Shown here one piece after another: positions 19,246-27,750 of a stretch of 44,182 nt of DNA. Made by a program: the position numbers and the translations under genes. Positions within the stretch are counted from its first letter, which is position 1. Each line of letters starts with the position of its first letter. Location of the stretch: NCBI GenBank assembly GCA_018648265.1, contig JABGRN010000040.1, positions 1 through 44,182 of the forward strand, in the 5' to 3' direction. The notes below the pieces were generated by a model that made no database searches, was not told the origin of the DNA, and saw only the letters and a program-made list of their open reading frames with translations. This DNA is from Prolixibacteraceae bacterium. GTDB taxonomy: Bacteria > Bacteroidota > Bacteroidia > Bacteroidales > Prolixibacteraceae.

Positions 19246-20624
19246 AATCTATTACTCTAATATTAATTTTTATTCTGAATTTTGTTTTTTTTGGGAAAAC
19301 CCAGAATTCAGTTACCCCGGATTTTAAGTGGGGAAATTCATCATATTTTAATGTAAATGTTGGCGAAAGTATAACCTTCAATAACACGAAAATTAAATTA
19401 CTGAAGTTGGAAAACCACTTCAACCAAATACAAATTAACCTCGATACAATTTGGGTAAAAGTATGTAAACGTTCGGTGCCAACATCAATTAATAGTTTAC
19501 GAATTTTTGTGGCCGACAATAAAAATGTCAAAGCGTTAACCACCGATCATAGTGTTCATGGGCTTCTTACAAAAGATGCACTTATCTGCCTTTCGGATGC
19601 CAACGAGTTAATGTTGGATTCAGATGATTATATTTTTCCCGTAAGTTTTAATGATGGTTTTTTATGGAGCACAGAGGAAGACAGCCACATGTTTTCTTAC
19701 CAGGGCCAGGATGAAAAAAAGACGGAAAGTTATAATGGTTCTTATAAAGGTATTGGCTTTGATTTGCATGATGCGAGGGGAGTAGAAAAGCACTGGGCAG
19801 TTGCCCTGGAAAATAGTACCGTTGTTTGGGTAGAAGATAAAGGTATTGACGAAGCGGGAAAAGAGGCATGTGTTTTACTTGAAAGTGCAACACAACCGGG
19901 AATTTATTATGTGTATCAACATTTGTACAACAAAAATGTTGAGGTGAAAAAAGGACAAAAATTAATCAGGGGCGAGCTTGTCGGAACTGTTTGGGGCGAC
20001 GAAATTTGGGGACATTTACAACTGGCAGTTGTTAAATCCGACACTGTCCCAATCTTTCAAAACCGGTTCGACAATTTAATTTCTTTCTTTCCGCAGATGT
20101 ATGAACTTTATTTTAAGCAATCGTATAATTTCTCAAAATCGTTTACTAAAGGACGAATTTGTTTTGGGAAATTAAGGTCGCTAAACGGAAACGAAAAAAA
20201 TGCCCACGCTTTTGAGGAGTTTGCAGGTAAAGGATGGAAGCTTGGAAGATGGAATACTGCTAATAAAGTTGATTGGGTTTTAAAAGGTTTCGAAGGAAAT
20301 GTACGTTTAAAAAAGAAGATGTTCTCAGGCACCAAAGCTTTCTGTGTAAATCCCGAGAATTGGTACGAATACGAAATAAATGTCCCGAATGGCGTTTATC
20401 GGATTAGGGCAAAAGTAGGTGATTTATTTTTACCGTCGTGGCAAAAAATATCCTTTGAAGGGGTAAATGCTGTTACCTATTCACTCAAACCCGGTGAGTT
20501 AAAATGGACAACTGAAAGGGCTGTAAAAGTGACTGACAGAAGATTAACCGTCCGAATTTATGTGGACGAAACCAATAATACAATCGCGGGATTAAGTGAA
20601 ATTGTATTTCAGAAGGCATTTTAA
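19242..20624 (+). CDS. Secreted protein with degenerate M23-like domain
   Basis: A 460-residue exported protein whose hydrophobic signal ends near FFGKTQ. The start is a TTG that shares TTGA with the stop of the upstream sulfatase; no nearby ATG would keep the signal peptide. Residues about 165-265 follow the LytM/M23 endopeptidase pattern, with YYVYQHLYNKNVEVKKGQKL and WGHLQLAVV in place of the usual YxHL and HLHFEV. The first metal His appears missing before Asp174 and the second His of HxH is Gln260, so peptidase activity is doubtful. The last about 130 residues look like a beta-sandwich, perhaps carbohydrate-binding. Operon context suggests a glycan-related binding role. Family naming is tentative. 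Confidence 0.7.
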   Translation: MKSITLILIFILNFVFFGKTQNSVTPDFKWGNSSYFNVNVGESITFNNTKIKLLKLENHFNQIQINLDTIWVKVCKRSVPTSINSLRIFVADNKNVKALTTDHSVHGLLTKDALICLSDANELMLDSDDYIFPVSFNDGFLWSTEEDSHMFSYQGQDEKKTESYNGSYKGIGFDLHDARGVEKHWAVALENSTVVWVEDKGIDEAGKEACVLLESATQPGIYYVYQHLYNKNVEVKKGQKLIRGELVGTVWGDEIWGHLQLAVVKSDTVPIFQNRFDNLISFFPQMYELYFKQSYNFSKSFTKGRICFGKLRSLNGNEKNAHAFEEFAGKGWKLGRWNTANKVDWVLKGFEGNVRLKKKMFSGTKAFCVNPENWYEYEINVPNGVYRIRAKVGDLFLPSWQKISFEGVNAVTYSLKPGELKWTTERAVKVTDRRLTVRIYVDETNNTIAGLSEIVFQKAF

Positions 20625-20743
20625 ACGTAAAATAAAATCGCCATTAAATTGTGACATTATATTTATACTGTTATTATATTCAGGTATTTAGTTTTAATAA
20701 GATAAAACATCACATAAATAATATATTGCAATAAGCATTATAA

Positions 20744-20751
20744 TAATTTTG
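20744..20751 (+). promoter_or_regulatory. Possible -7 element upstream of the GH106-like gene
   Basis: TAATTTTG matches TAnnTTTG, 41 nt before the ATG at 20793. A TTG at 20726-20728 is only 15 nt upstream, too close for the consensus. The 168-bp gap after the preceding operon gene nonetheless leaves room for a separate promoter. Confidence 0.3.
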
Positions 20752-20792
20752 GTTGAAGTTATGAAAGTCACGTTTATTTAATTTTTTTGATT

Positions 20793-23700
20793 ATGAAAAA
20801 GATACTCTTTGTCGCTGGTTTAGTTATTTTGATTTCATGCAATGAAAAATCCGCACCTGTTTTACAGCCGGGTGAAAGGATTACTTCTTTTGATTTATTA
20901 GAGGACAATTTTCAAAATCCTTCGGCTGAATATCGTACCGCACCATTTTGGGTTTGGAACAACGATGTTTCCAAAGAAGATATTGACCGAACTCTTGGTG
21001 AATTTAAGGAAAAGGGAATTGGAGGGGTGTTTCTGCATCCGCGTTATGGAATGATTACAGAATATTTGTCGGACGATTGGTGGGAGTTGGTAGAATATTC
21101 TTTGCAAAAGGCCGAAGAATTGGATATGAAACTTTGGATTTACGACGAAAATTCATTTCCCAGCGGTTTTGCGGGTGGTCATGTTGCAGCTCAAATGCCC
21201 GAAGCAAACAGCGAAGGGGTGGCTTTGAAACCTTATTTTATGGATGTTTTGCAAATCCCGGAAGAGGCTGAAAGGGCAAAGCACATTTTCAAAAAAGAGG
21301 GTGAAGATTGGGTTGAAATTACTTCAGAATTGGAAAATGAAAAAGGGGGAAAAGGTGAATTTTGTGTTTTGGATTTAAACGATTACGAAACATCAAAATG
21401 GTTTGGGGGATATTCCTATATCGATTTATTAAAACCAGGGGTAACAGAAAAATTCCTTGAGATTACAATGCCAGGTTATGAAAAAGCTTTGGGCCACGAA
21501 TTTGGAAAACGCGTTCCGGGAGTTTTTACCGATGAGCCAAATACAAATACCCGTCGGGCCGGCCCAATTCGTTATACCCCCGATTTATACGAACAATTTG
21601 AAAAACAATGGGGTTACAGCTTAGAGCCTCATTTAATGTCGTTGATCACCGAAACCGGCGATTGGAAAAAAGTACGTCATAATTATCAATCAACTATTTT
21701 GCAACTGTTTATCGACCGCTGGTCCAAACCCTGGTACAAATACACCGAAGAGAAAAACCTGCAATGGACCGGGCATTATTGGGAGCACGGTTGGCCAAGT
21801 CCAAAAGAGGGCCCTGATAATATGGCAATGTACGCGTGGCACCAGGTTCCGGCAATAGATATGCTTTTTAATTCGGAAGAATTGCGGCCCGACCAGTTTG
21901 GTAATGTGCGCAATTTAAAAGAACTTTCGTCTGTAGTGAACCAGTTTGAACGGCACCGTGCACTGAGCGAAACTTATGGTGCAGCCGGATGGGAACTCAC
22001 CTTCGACGATATGAAACGACTTGGTGATTGGGAATATGTATTGGGTGTAAATTTTATGAACCAACACCTTGCGTACATGTCGCTGGCAGGAGATCGTAAA
22101 CATGATTTTCCGCAGTCGTTTGGAACCCATGCACCTTACTGGGGTTTGTACCGTTATCAGGCCGATTATTTTGCCAGGTTATCATTGGCACTTTCTTCGG
22201 GATATCAAAAAAATAATATTCTTGTAATTGAACCAACAACAACTGCCTGGATGTATTACAATCCAAACAGTCGTGCAAATGGTAAAATGTATGAAGTAAA
22301 AAACAAATTTGAACCATTTTTAGATAAGCTGGAACGATTTCAGGTGGAATATGATTTGGGTTGCGAAAATATTATTAAAGATCATGGTCGTATTGAGGAT
22401 GGTAAGCTTATAATAAATAAGGCCGGATACGAATTGGTAATTCTTCCGCCCGGGCTTAAAAATATAGACGATACATCATTTGAATTGTTGAAATTATTTG
22501 TCCAAGCAGGTGGAAAAGTTTTACAAATAGGTTCAAATCCTCAATTTGTTGATGGTGGAAATCAGTCGTTTGGTGAACTTCAAAATTATGAAAACTGGGA
22601 AATTATTACTGAATTAAACGAATCATTGTTTGTTGAATTATCGAATAATGAGAATATCCGGTTTGAAAACCTTGATTCAATTCGGGGTCGGGTATTTCAT
22701 CAGAGAAGGGAATTTGAAGATGGACAGTTGTTGTTTGTCACTAATTTCGATAAAGAGGAATTTGCTGAAATAAAAATAAATATGCATGGAAAATCTGTAA
22801 TCGATTTAAATGCAGCGGATGGAAAAATTGAACCTTATATTTTTGAAAAACAAAAGGGTAGGGTACACTTCTCAATTTCATTGCCTCCTTCAGGAAGCCA
22901 GTTACTTTTTATTTCGACAAAAAATGGGGATAGCAAAAAACCAAAAATAATCCCTTCATTAGAATTATTAGCTACGGGTAAAACAACAATTTCAAATGTT
23001 ACATCTAATATTTTAAACCTTGATTATGTGGAACTTACAATGGGTAAATTTCAATCGGAATCAATGTATTTTTATAAAGCAGCTAACGAAATCTGGAAGG
23101 AACATGGTTATCCCGATAATCCCTGGGTTTCCTCCAGTCAGTTTAAAACCGAGCTTGTTGACGCTGATACTTTCCCTGAAGGATCCGGGTTCTCGGTTAG
23201 TTACCTTTTTGATGTTGAAGAAGATTTTCAAACGAAAAATGTAAGGTTGGTTGTTGAACGTCCCTGGTTGTATCAGGTTATGGTTAACGGAATAGAAGTT
23301 ACTCCTATTGAAAATGAAAATTGGTTTGATTCCGATTTTCTTCTTTTTGAAATCGGGGATTTAATTCAACCCGGAAAAAATGAAGCGGTTTTGACGGCTT
23401 CACCTTTTTCAATTTATTGCGAATTGGAACCAGTTTATTTGTTAGGTGATTTTGCGGCATTATCTTTGGAAAAAGGGTGGGAAATCCAAACCAAAAAAGA
23501 ATTGCGTATAGGTTCGTGGAAAGAACAGGGAATGCCGTTTTACGGACAAACTGTTTCTTATACCAAATCTGTTGACATAAAAGTGGAAGGTGATTTTTTA
23601 ATACGTTTACCTGAATGGAAAGGGACTGTGGCTGAAGTAGTTGTCGGTGGTGAACACAGGGGCGTAATTCAATCGAAACCTTACGAATTGAGGATTCGCA

Positions 23701-23903
23701 TGGTCGTTGGAAGACATGACGTGAAGGTGAATGTTACAGGTAGTAATAAAAATACATTTGGGCCGCATCATAATTTTACAACACCCGGAATTGTAACACC
23801 TGGAAGTTTTAAAAATGCTCCGGTATTACAACCTCCTGGAGAAAAATACGATTTGCTGGATTATGGTTTGATGAAGGATTTTGAGGTTTACGAATTGAAA
23901 TAA
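20793..23903 (+). CDS. Large GH106-like glycoside hydrolase lipoprotein
   Basis: A 1036-residue lipoprotein (lipobox ILISC) starting at the ATG at 20793; an in-frame TTG two codons earlier is less likely. The N-terminal block PFWVWNNDVSKEDIDRTLGEFKEKGIGGVF, then YDENSFPSGFAGG and FTDEPN, match a group of glycosyl hydrolases related to GH106 alpha-L-rhamnosidases: a TIM barrel, then beta-sandwich domains. SETYGAAGWELTFDDMKR near residue 390 has candidate catalytic acids. The C-terminal about 250 residues look like a GH2-type sugar-binding sandwich. Together with the esterase and two sulfatases it points to a sulfated rhamnose-containing glycan. Exact family and linkage specificity are inference. 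Confidence 0.75.
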   Translation: MKKILFVAGLVILISCNEKSAPVLQPGERITSFDLLEDNFQNPSAEYRTAPFWVWNNDVSKEDIDRTLGEFKEKGIGGVFLHPRYGMITEYLSDDWWELVEYSLQKAEELDMKLWIYDENSFPSGFAGGHVAAQMPEANSEGVALKPYFMDVLQIPEEAERAKHIFKKEGEDWVEITSELENEKGGKGEFCVLDLNDYETSKWFGGYSYIDLLKPGVTEKFLEITMPGYEKALGHEFGKRVPGVFTDEPNTNTRRAGPIRYTPDLYEQFEKQWGYSLEPHLMSLITETGDWKKVRHNYQSTILQLFIDRWSKPWYKYTEEKNLQWTGHYWEHGWPSPKEGPDNMAMYAWHQVPAIDMLFNSEELRPDQFGNVRNLKELSSVVNQFERHRALSETYGAAGWELTFDDMKRLGDWEYVLGVNFMNQHLAYMSLAGDRKHDFPQSFGTHAPYWGLYRYQADYFARLSLALSSGYQKNNILVIEPTTTAWMYYNPNSRANGKMYEVKNKFEPFLDKLERFQVEYDLGCENIIKDHGRIEDGKLIINKAGYELVILPPGLKNIDDTSFELLKLFVQAGGKVLQIGSNPQFVDGGNQSFGELQNYENWEIITELNESLFVELSNNENIRFENLDSIRGRVFHQRREFEDGQLLFVTNFDKEEFAEIKINMHGKSVIDLNAADGKIEPYIFEKQKGRVHFSISLPPSGSQLLFISTKNGDSKKPKIIPSLELLATGKTTISNVTSNILNLDYVELTMGKFQSESMYFYKAANEIWKEHGYPDNPWVSSSQFKTELVDADTFPEGSGFSVSYLFDVEEDFQTKNVRLVVERPWLYQVMVNGIEVTPIENENWFDSDFLLFEIGDLIQPGKNEAVLTASPFSIYCELEPVYLLGDFAALSLEKGWEIQTKKELRIGSWKEQGMPFYGQTVSYTKSVDIKVEGDFLIRLPEWKGTVAEVVVGGEHRGVIQSKPYELRIRMVVGRHDVKVNVTGSNKNTFGPHHNFTTPGIVTPGSFKNAPVLQPPGEKYDLLDYGLMKDFEVYELK

Positions 23904-23912
23904 ACCGGCAAT

Positions 23913-24704
23913 TCAAAATTCAAATACCATTCCTGTTTTTACCTGTTCAATTTTAAAAGATTCGTAAAAAGTGGTTAATGCGGGAAGTTCTGTGCAATGC
24001 GATGGAAATAGTTTTTCAACTTTATTACTTTTGAAATAATCAACTGTTTTTTGAGTTTGCAGATTTTGATATTTTAAATGAAAACCACCGATAACCGCTT
24101 TTACTTTTGAAATGCCCGTGATTTTTTTAGCGTGTTCTACGATGTTGCAAATGCCAGAATGAGAACAGCCTGTAATTACAATCAACTCGTCATTTATTAT
24201 GGCTGTCAGAGCTGAATCGTCGGTGTTAAAATCATCGTCCCCATTTTCCAATTCAAATGGAGTAGTTAGACTTTCAAAATTTGTCAAACGGGAAATTTCA
24301 CCTAAAAAGAAAAGGATTTTATTGATTTGAAGGGCTTCATTTGTTTCAATTAAATTGAACTTTTTTTGAATTTCTTTTTTTGTTAAAGTTAATCCAATCG
24401 AGGAGTGGTTGGTTTTTCTGAAACGATTTAAAAACGAGTCGGGATGCGTAATTAATGTTTTATTTTCGATGAATTGCAGGCCGTCTCCGTGGTCCCAGTG
24501 TCCGTGACTAAGTACCACCGTTTGTACATTTTTTTTGATGTCAATTCCAAGTCGTTCTGCGTTTTTTAGAAATACATCGGAATGACCGGTATCAAAAAGT
24601 ATTTGTTCACCATTAATTTCGATTAAATAGGAAAGACCGTGTTCTGCGAGGAATTTGCCTCCGGCAACATTTTCAGTGAGAATAGTAATTTTTAAGTTGC
24701 TCAT
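23913..24704 (-). CDS. MBL-fold metallohydrolase, RFAP-synthase-like
   Basis: A 263-residue metallo-beta-lactamase-fold protein with the binuclear metal motif SHGHWDHGDG (His67, His69, Asp71, His72), a further ligand in GCSHSGICN and a C-terminal GGFHL segment. This last motif, with the N-terminal ILTEN and LIEINGEQILFDTG, is typical of the branch often named after 7,8-dihydropterin-6-yl-methyl-4-(beta-D-ribofuranosyl)aminobenzene 5'-phosphate synthase. In bacteria lacking methanopterin that name is misleading and the real substrate is unknown. No signal peptide, so cytoplasmic. It is convergent with the GH106-like gene, 9 bp away, and has a hairpin cluster upstream. Confidence 0.85.
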   Translation of the reverse strand: MSNLKITILTENVAGGKFLAEHGLSYLIEINGEQILFDTGHSDVFLKNAERLGIDIKKNVQTVVLSHGHWDHGDGLQFIENKTLITHPDSFLNRFRKTNHSSIGLTLTKKEIQKKFNLIETNEALQINKILFFLGEISRLTNFESLTTPFELENGDDDFNTDDSALTAIINDELIVITGCSHSGICNIVEHAKKITGISKVKAVIGGFHLKYQNLQTQKTVDYFKSNKVEKLFPSHCTELPALTTFYESFKIEQVKTGMVFEF

Positions 24705-24815
24705 ATTTTGATGTATTTAAAACTTATTTTTAACTGATAAAATTTAATCTAAATTATATCGATTTTTTTCAGTTTAATGAATAGATTTTGTCAAAATAAA
24801 TATAAATATCTTTTG

Positions 24816-24938
24816 CCCCGGGATTTATCCCGGGGATTGAAAAAAACAGAAGACTTGGGGCTTTAGCCCAATTCGTTTTTTATGGGCTGAAGCCCAGAGA
24901 TTTCAAATAACTCATAAACCGTTTGCTAAAGCAAACGG
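24816..24938. repeat. Array of four hairpins
   Basis: Within 123 bp lie four inverted repeats: a near-perfect 20-bp palindrome CCCCGGGAT/ATCCCGGGG (24816-24835), TTGGGGCT/AGCCCAA with one extra G (24855-24871), TGGGCT/AGCCCA (24883-24896) and CCGTTTGC/GCAAACGG with a TAAA loop (24919-24938). The spacers are T- or A-rich. The array separates the MBL gene from the methyltransferase gene, both on the minus strand, and the last hairpin could end the MFS-methyltransferase transcript. It looks like a mosaic of Bacteroidota palindromic repeats. No gene is seen here. Confidence 0.65.
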
Positions 24939-24961
24939 CAATAGATAGCAGCCAGATTCAC

Positions 24962-25621
24962 TTAACTTCCAGCTTTCACCGCTTTTAACAAACGCACGTA
25001 TTTTTTCAAATAAAAATTCTCTTCAAAGTCAGTAAATCCAGCTTCTTTTAATATATTTTTCCAATCGCGTTCAATGTAATCGAAAGCATATTTACACTCT
25101 ACTTTTTTAAAAATATATCGGTGATGTGCAGGCATTTTATTCATGTCGAATTCAGCAAAATCGAGAATATAAAATGCGCCACCCGGCTTTAAATGTTTGA
25201 GTGCATTTTGAATAACAGTACTTCTGATTTCGTGCGGGAAACCATGAATTACAAAGCTGATAAAAACTTTGTCGAATTGTTTTTCCAAATCGAAAAGCTG
25301 GTCGATTCGTTTATTTGCAAAAGTTATGTTAGTGCGGTCTTTAAACTTTTGCAAGAATTGGTTTTCCATTTGTTCCGAAATATCCAGCCCGGTTATTGCA
25401 CCACTTTCTCCAATATAATCCGACATTAAATTTGCATTTCTGCCTGTTCCGCATCCCAAATCAAGTATAGCATCTCCTTGCTGAATCGCCATGTTTTTTA
25501 TGGCTTTTTTTATAAAGCCGCGATACAATCCAAACGACATAGTATTCATTATTTTGTCGTAGTTTTTAGCCGTAAAACCCGTTAGTTCAACACCTGAATC
25601 AGGATAAATTTTTTTGTTCAT
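24962..25621 (-). CDS. Class I SAM-dependent methyltransferase
   Basis: A 219-residue cytoplasmic methyltransferase with the UbiE-like layout. Motif I, AILDLGCGTGRNANLMSDYIG (residues about 52-72), binds S-adenosylmethionine. It is followed by ITGLDISEQM (acidic residue for the ribose), FDKVFISFVIHGFPHE (motif for the post-I region) and LKPGGAFYILDF. The C-terminal part is Lys- and aromatic-rich. The acceptor cannot be told from the sequence. It starts 3 bp after the MFS transporter stop, so the two are co-transcribed and may act on the same small molecule, for example a modified compound that is exported. Confidence 0.88.
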   Translation of the reverse strand: MNKKIYPDSGVELTGFTAKNYDKIMNTMSFGLYRGFIKKAIKNMAIQQGDAILDLGCGTGRNANLMSDYIGESGAITGLDISEQMENQFLQKFKDRTNITFANKRIDQLFDLEKQFDKVFISFVIHGFPHEIRSTVIQNALKHLKPGGAFYILDFAEFDMNKMPAHHRYIFKKVECKYAFDYIERDWKNILKEAGFTDFEENFYLKKYVRLLKAVKAGS

Positions 25622-25624
25622 ATT

Positions 25625-26845
25625 TTATTTTTTGCAATCAATTTTAAAGATAAAAAATGTTGCCATTGCAATAATCACCATAAAAAGAATAAAAAAGGAT
25701 TGGAAACCAAACTGGCTGATTACTGCTCCTCCAATTAGTGGAAAAATTGCTGGCAGAATATTTCCTGCACCAGCAAAACCTGTGTACAGCGCACGATTTT
25801 CATTTCCCGAAACTTCAAGCAACAATCCATTCATCGACATGGTAAACAGCGAAAAAACAATTCCACCAAGAACAAAAATGTATTTTACCAACGAACCGTC
25901 GTTGATAAAAAGAGCCAGGGCAACTAACGAAAGTGAGAGGAAAACATTGCTGTAAAGTAACAGATTGTATTTTACTTTTTTTGCCCCGAGTAAAACCAAA
26001 ACACTCACAAAAACAATCCCTACAACTTTGTAAATCAGAAAAATACCGGTGTCGGAACTTTGAGTGTTAAATGTTTCTTTGGCGTACAAAATTATAAACG
26101 GCAAAAACGAGATTGCAATTCCCTGAGTGTTGATGTACCCAAGAAAATATCCTAATTTCTTGTTTTGTTTCAGCTCTGTTTTCAAAACATTGAAAAAGGC
26201 TTTTATACCCGAAATTTTTAATCGCGACGGAACTACTTCTTTTATGTTCCAAAATCCGGCAGTTGCAATTAACAACAGAATAGCTCCTATAAAAAACATA
26301 AAAGCATAATTTACCGGATATTCTTTCCAATCCAATACACGTTTTGCAAGAAATGCTGAACTAAGAACGATTACTCCCGAAATAATCTGGATGGTGGAAA
26401 AAAAGGATTTTCGTTTATCCTGATTCACCGATTTCCCTAAAATATCGACGTAACTAATATTGGCAAAAGCACCGGCCAGCGAAAAAAGTGTAATAAAAAA
26501 GAAAACAAACCAAAGCACATAATTTTGTTGTCCGCTGGTCAAAATAAACAAAAGTACACCCAAGCCTAAAAGCGCAAAAACACGCGTATTAATTGCGAAA
26601 AGCAGGTAACTTTTTTTATACTTTTTGTTGCTTAAATAGGGGGCAAAAAATAGTTGTGTAAAACTCGATCCGCCCATCATTATTGCGGTCAAAAATCCAA
26701 TGTGCATTGCTCCGCCACCGGCCTCTACAATCATCGCCGGGATTATTGTATCTACATCCATAAAATTTTTAGCGAATGCCAAAAAAGTGGCATGCCAAAG
26801 AAAGGATCTGAAATTGTGATTGGATATCTTTTTTGTTAAAGCCAT
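25625..26845 (-). CDS. MFS transporter
   Basis: A 406-residue polytopic membrane protein with about 12 hydrophobic segments and a middle cytoplasmic loop containing KEVVPSRLKISG, as in the major facilitator superfamily. The loop after TM2 reads APYLSNKKYKKS, a weak version of the usual MFS loop. Closest by appearance to Bacteroidota proteins labelled simply as MFS transporters; substrate unknown. It is the first gene of a two-gene operon with the methyltransferase. Confidence 0.85.
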   Translation of the reverse strand: MALTKKISNHNFRSFLWHATFLAFAKNFMDVDTIIPAMIVEAGGGAMHIGFLTAIMMGGSSFTQLFFAPYLSNKKYKKSYLLFAINTRVFALLGLGVLLFILTSGQQNYVLWFVFFFITLFSLAGAFANISYVDILGKSVNQDKRKSFFSTIQIISGVIVLSSAFLAKRVLDWKEYPVNYAFMFFIGAILLLIATAGFWNIKEVVPSRLKISGIKAFFNVLKTELKQNKKLGYFLGYINTQGIAISFLPFIILYAKETFNTQSSDTGIFLIYKVVGIVFVSVLVLLGAKKVKYNLLLYSNVFLSLSLVALALFINDGSLVKYIFVLGGIVFSLFTMSMNGLLLEVSGNENRALYTGFAGAGNILPAIFPLIGGAVISQFGFQSFFILFMVIIAMATFFIFKIDCKK

Positions 26846-26891
26846 TTACAAATTCTATAATTTGCAGCAAAGATCAGATTTTTTTTGAGAC

Positions 26892-27326
26892 TCAATCTTT
26901 TTTAACATGCATTTTCAATATTCCATTTTTGATGTGAAATAACATGTAGTTTTCTTTTCGGTTTTGAAGTTCATCTTTAAACCAGTTCATGTGTTTTTGC
27001 AAAACTTCAACCGCAATATTGTGGTCATTTTCAGCAATTATTACAGGCACAAAATGTTGGTTTACCATTTTAATATTTCGCCCAAACTGTTTTGAAACAA
27101 GCACTGAAACACCTTTTTCTTTCAAAAATGAGATGATTGCACTCCCTTTCTTTTTTGAGCCATGTTCCTGAACTTCATCCATAGTTTTGAATGTATTTTT
27201 CAATTCCTCTTTAAACGAGAGTTCCTGGTTCTCGTAGGTGTAAATGGCAAATTTATCGGTATCTCCAAAATGTTTTTTTTCAAAAATGCCGTTATTGTTT
27301 AATGCTAATGCAAATGTTATATTCAT
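26892..27326 (-). CDS. NifX/NifB C-terminal-like protein (144 residues)
   Basis: Shows the dinitrogenase iron-molybdenum-cofactor-binding fold in its NifX/NafY-like form: an N-terminal strand MNITFALALNNNGIFEKKHFGD followed by KFAIYTYENQ, the GSKKKGSAIISFLKEKGVSVLVSKQFGRNIKMV core, and a Lys-rich end. The family binds Fe-S or Mo-Fe-S precursors in nitrogen fixers, but many members occur without nitrogenase, and no nif gene is in this window, so the partner is unknown. Two shorter members lie at 38235 and 40216. It stands alone between the MFS gene and the cytochrome bd operon. Confidence 0.8.
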   Translation of the reverse strand: MNITFALALNNNGIFEKKHFGDTDKFAIYTYENQELSFKEELKNTFKTMDEVQEHGSKKKGSAIISFLKEKGVSVLVSKQFGRNIKMVNQHFVPVIIAENDHNIAVEVLQKHMNWFKDELQNRKENYMLFHIKNGILKMHVKKD

Positions 27327-27557
27327 ATAATTATGTTTAATGCTAATAAGTTGGCAGCCTTTTCTATCTCATTAATTTCATGTAGTCTCGAATCTTCCTA
27401 TTTTTTATATTCATTCATACAAATCTGTAAAGTTTCATAGTCCATCTGTGGCAAACGTACATATCAACAAACGCACCCACTTGATTGTTTTGTCTGTTCA
27501 TTCTCAATTGCAGTTTTATTTTGCTAAAAAAAATAACAAATTTTCCTTAAGTAAATT

Positions 27558-27587
27558 CAATTGGGATGTGAACTTACATCCCAATTG
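27558..27587 (-). terminator. 12-bp-stem hairpin after the cyd operon
   Basis: CAATTGGGATGT (27558-27569) and its exact complement (27576-27587) flank a 6-nt loop, 41 bp beyond the stop of the microprotein gene at 27629. On the minus strand the hairpin is followed by an A/T-rich stretch but not an immediate T-run, so it is either a terminator or a 3' end stabiliser. The remainder of 27327-27628 shows no gene. Confidence 0.5.
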
Positions 27588-27628
27588 TAAAATCAATTTC
27601 TAAGGTAATACAACATTAATTTTTCAGA

Positions 27629-27733
27629 CTAAAAAAGCTTTACTTTTTTAAGGAAATATTTTACCAGTTGATACGATACAATTATTAATACCGGCCAACT
27701 GATTATCCAAATTATAGATTCTAAATAACTCAT
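27629..27733 (-). CDS. 34-residue membrane microprotein, CydX-like
   Basis: An ATG at 27733 opens a 34-codon frame ending in TAG at 27629, 17 bp after the cydB stop. The product starts MSYLESIIWIISWPVLIIVS, a single transmembrane helix with two Trp, and ends in a basic tail with four Lys after YQLVKYF. This is the position and shape of CydX/CbdX-type subunits of cytochrome bd, which are single-helix proteins of about 30-40 residues encoded right after cydB. Sequence similarity to the proteobacterial CydX is not obvious, so the call rests on location, size and topology. It is too short for normal gene finders. Confidence 0.6.
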   Translation of the reverse strand: MSYLESIIWIISWPVLIIVSYQLVKYFLKKVKLF

Positions 27734-27750
27734 ATTTTAATTTTTAAAAG

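Noticed and set aside
15580-23903. Complete SusC/SusD-type utilisation locus
   Set aside because: No TonB-dependent receptor, SusD-like lipoprotein or hybrid two-component/anti-sigma regulator is encoded in the window.
23913-24704. Methanopterin biosynthesis
   Set aside because: The MBL protein resembles the so-called RFAP synthase group, but no other methanopterin gene is present and the name is widely misapplied in bacteria.
24816-24938. CRISPR array
   Set aside because: The units are palindromes of different sequence without equal repeats or spacers, and there are no cas genes.
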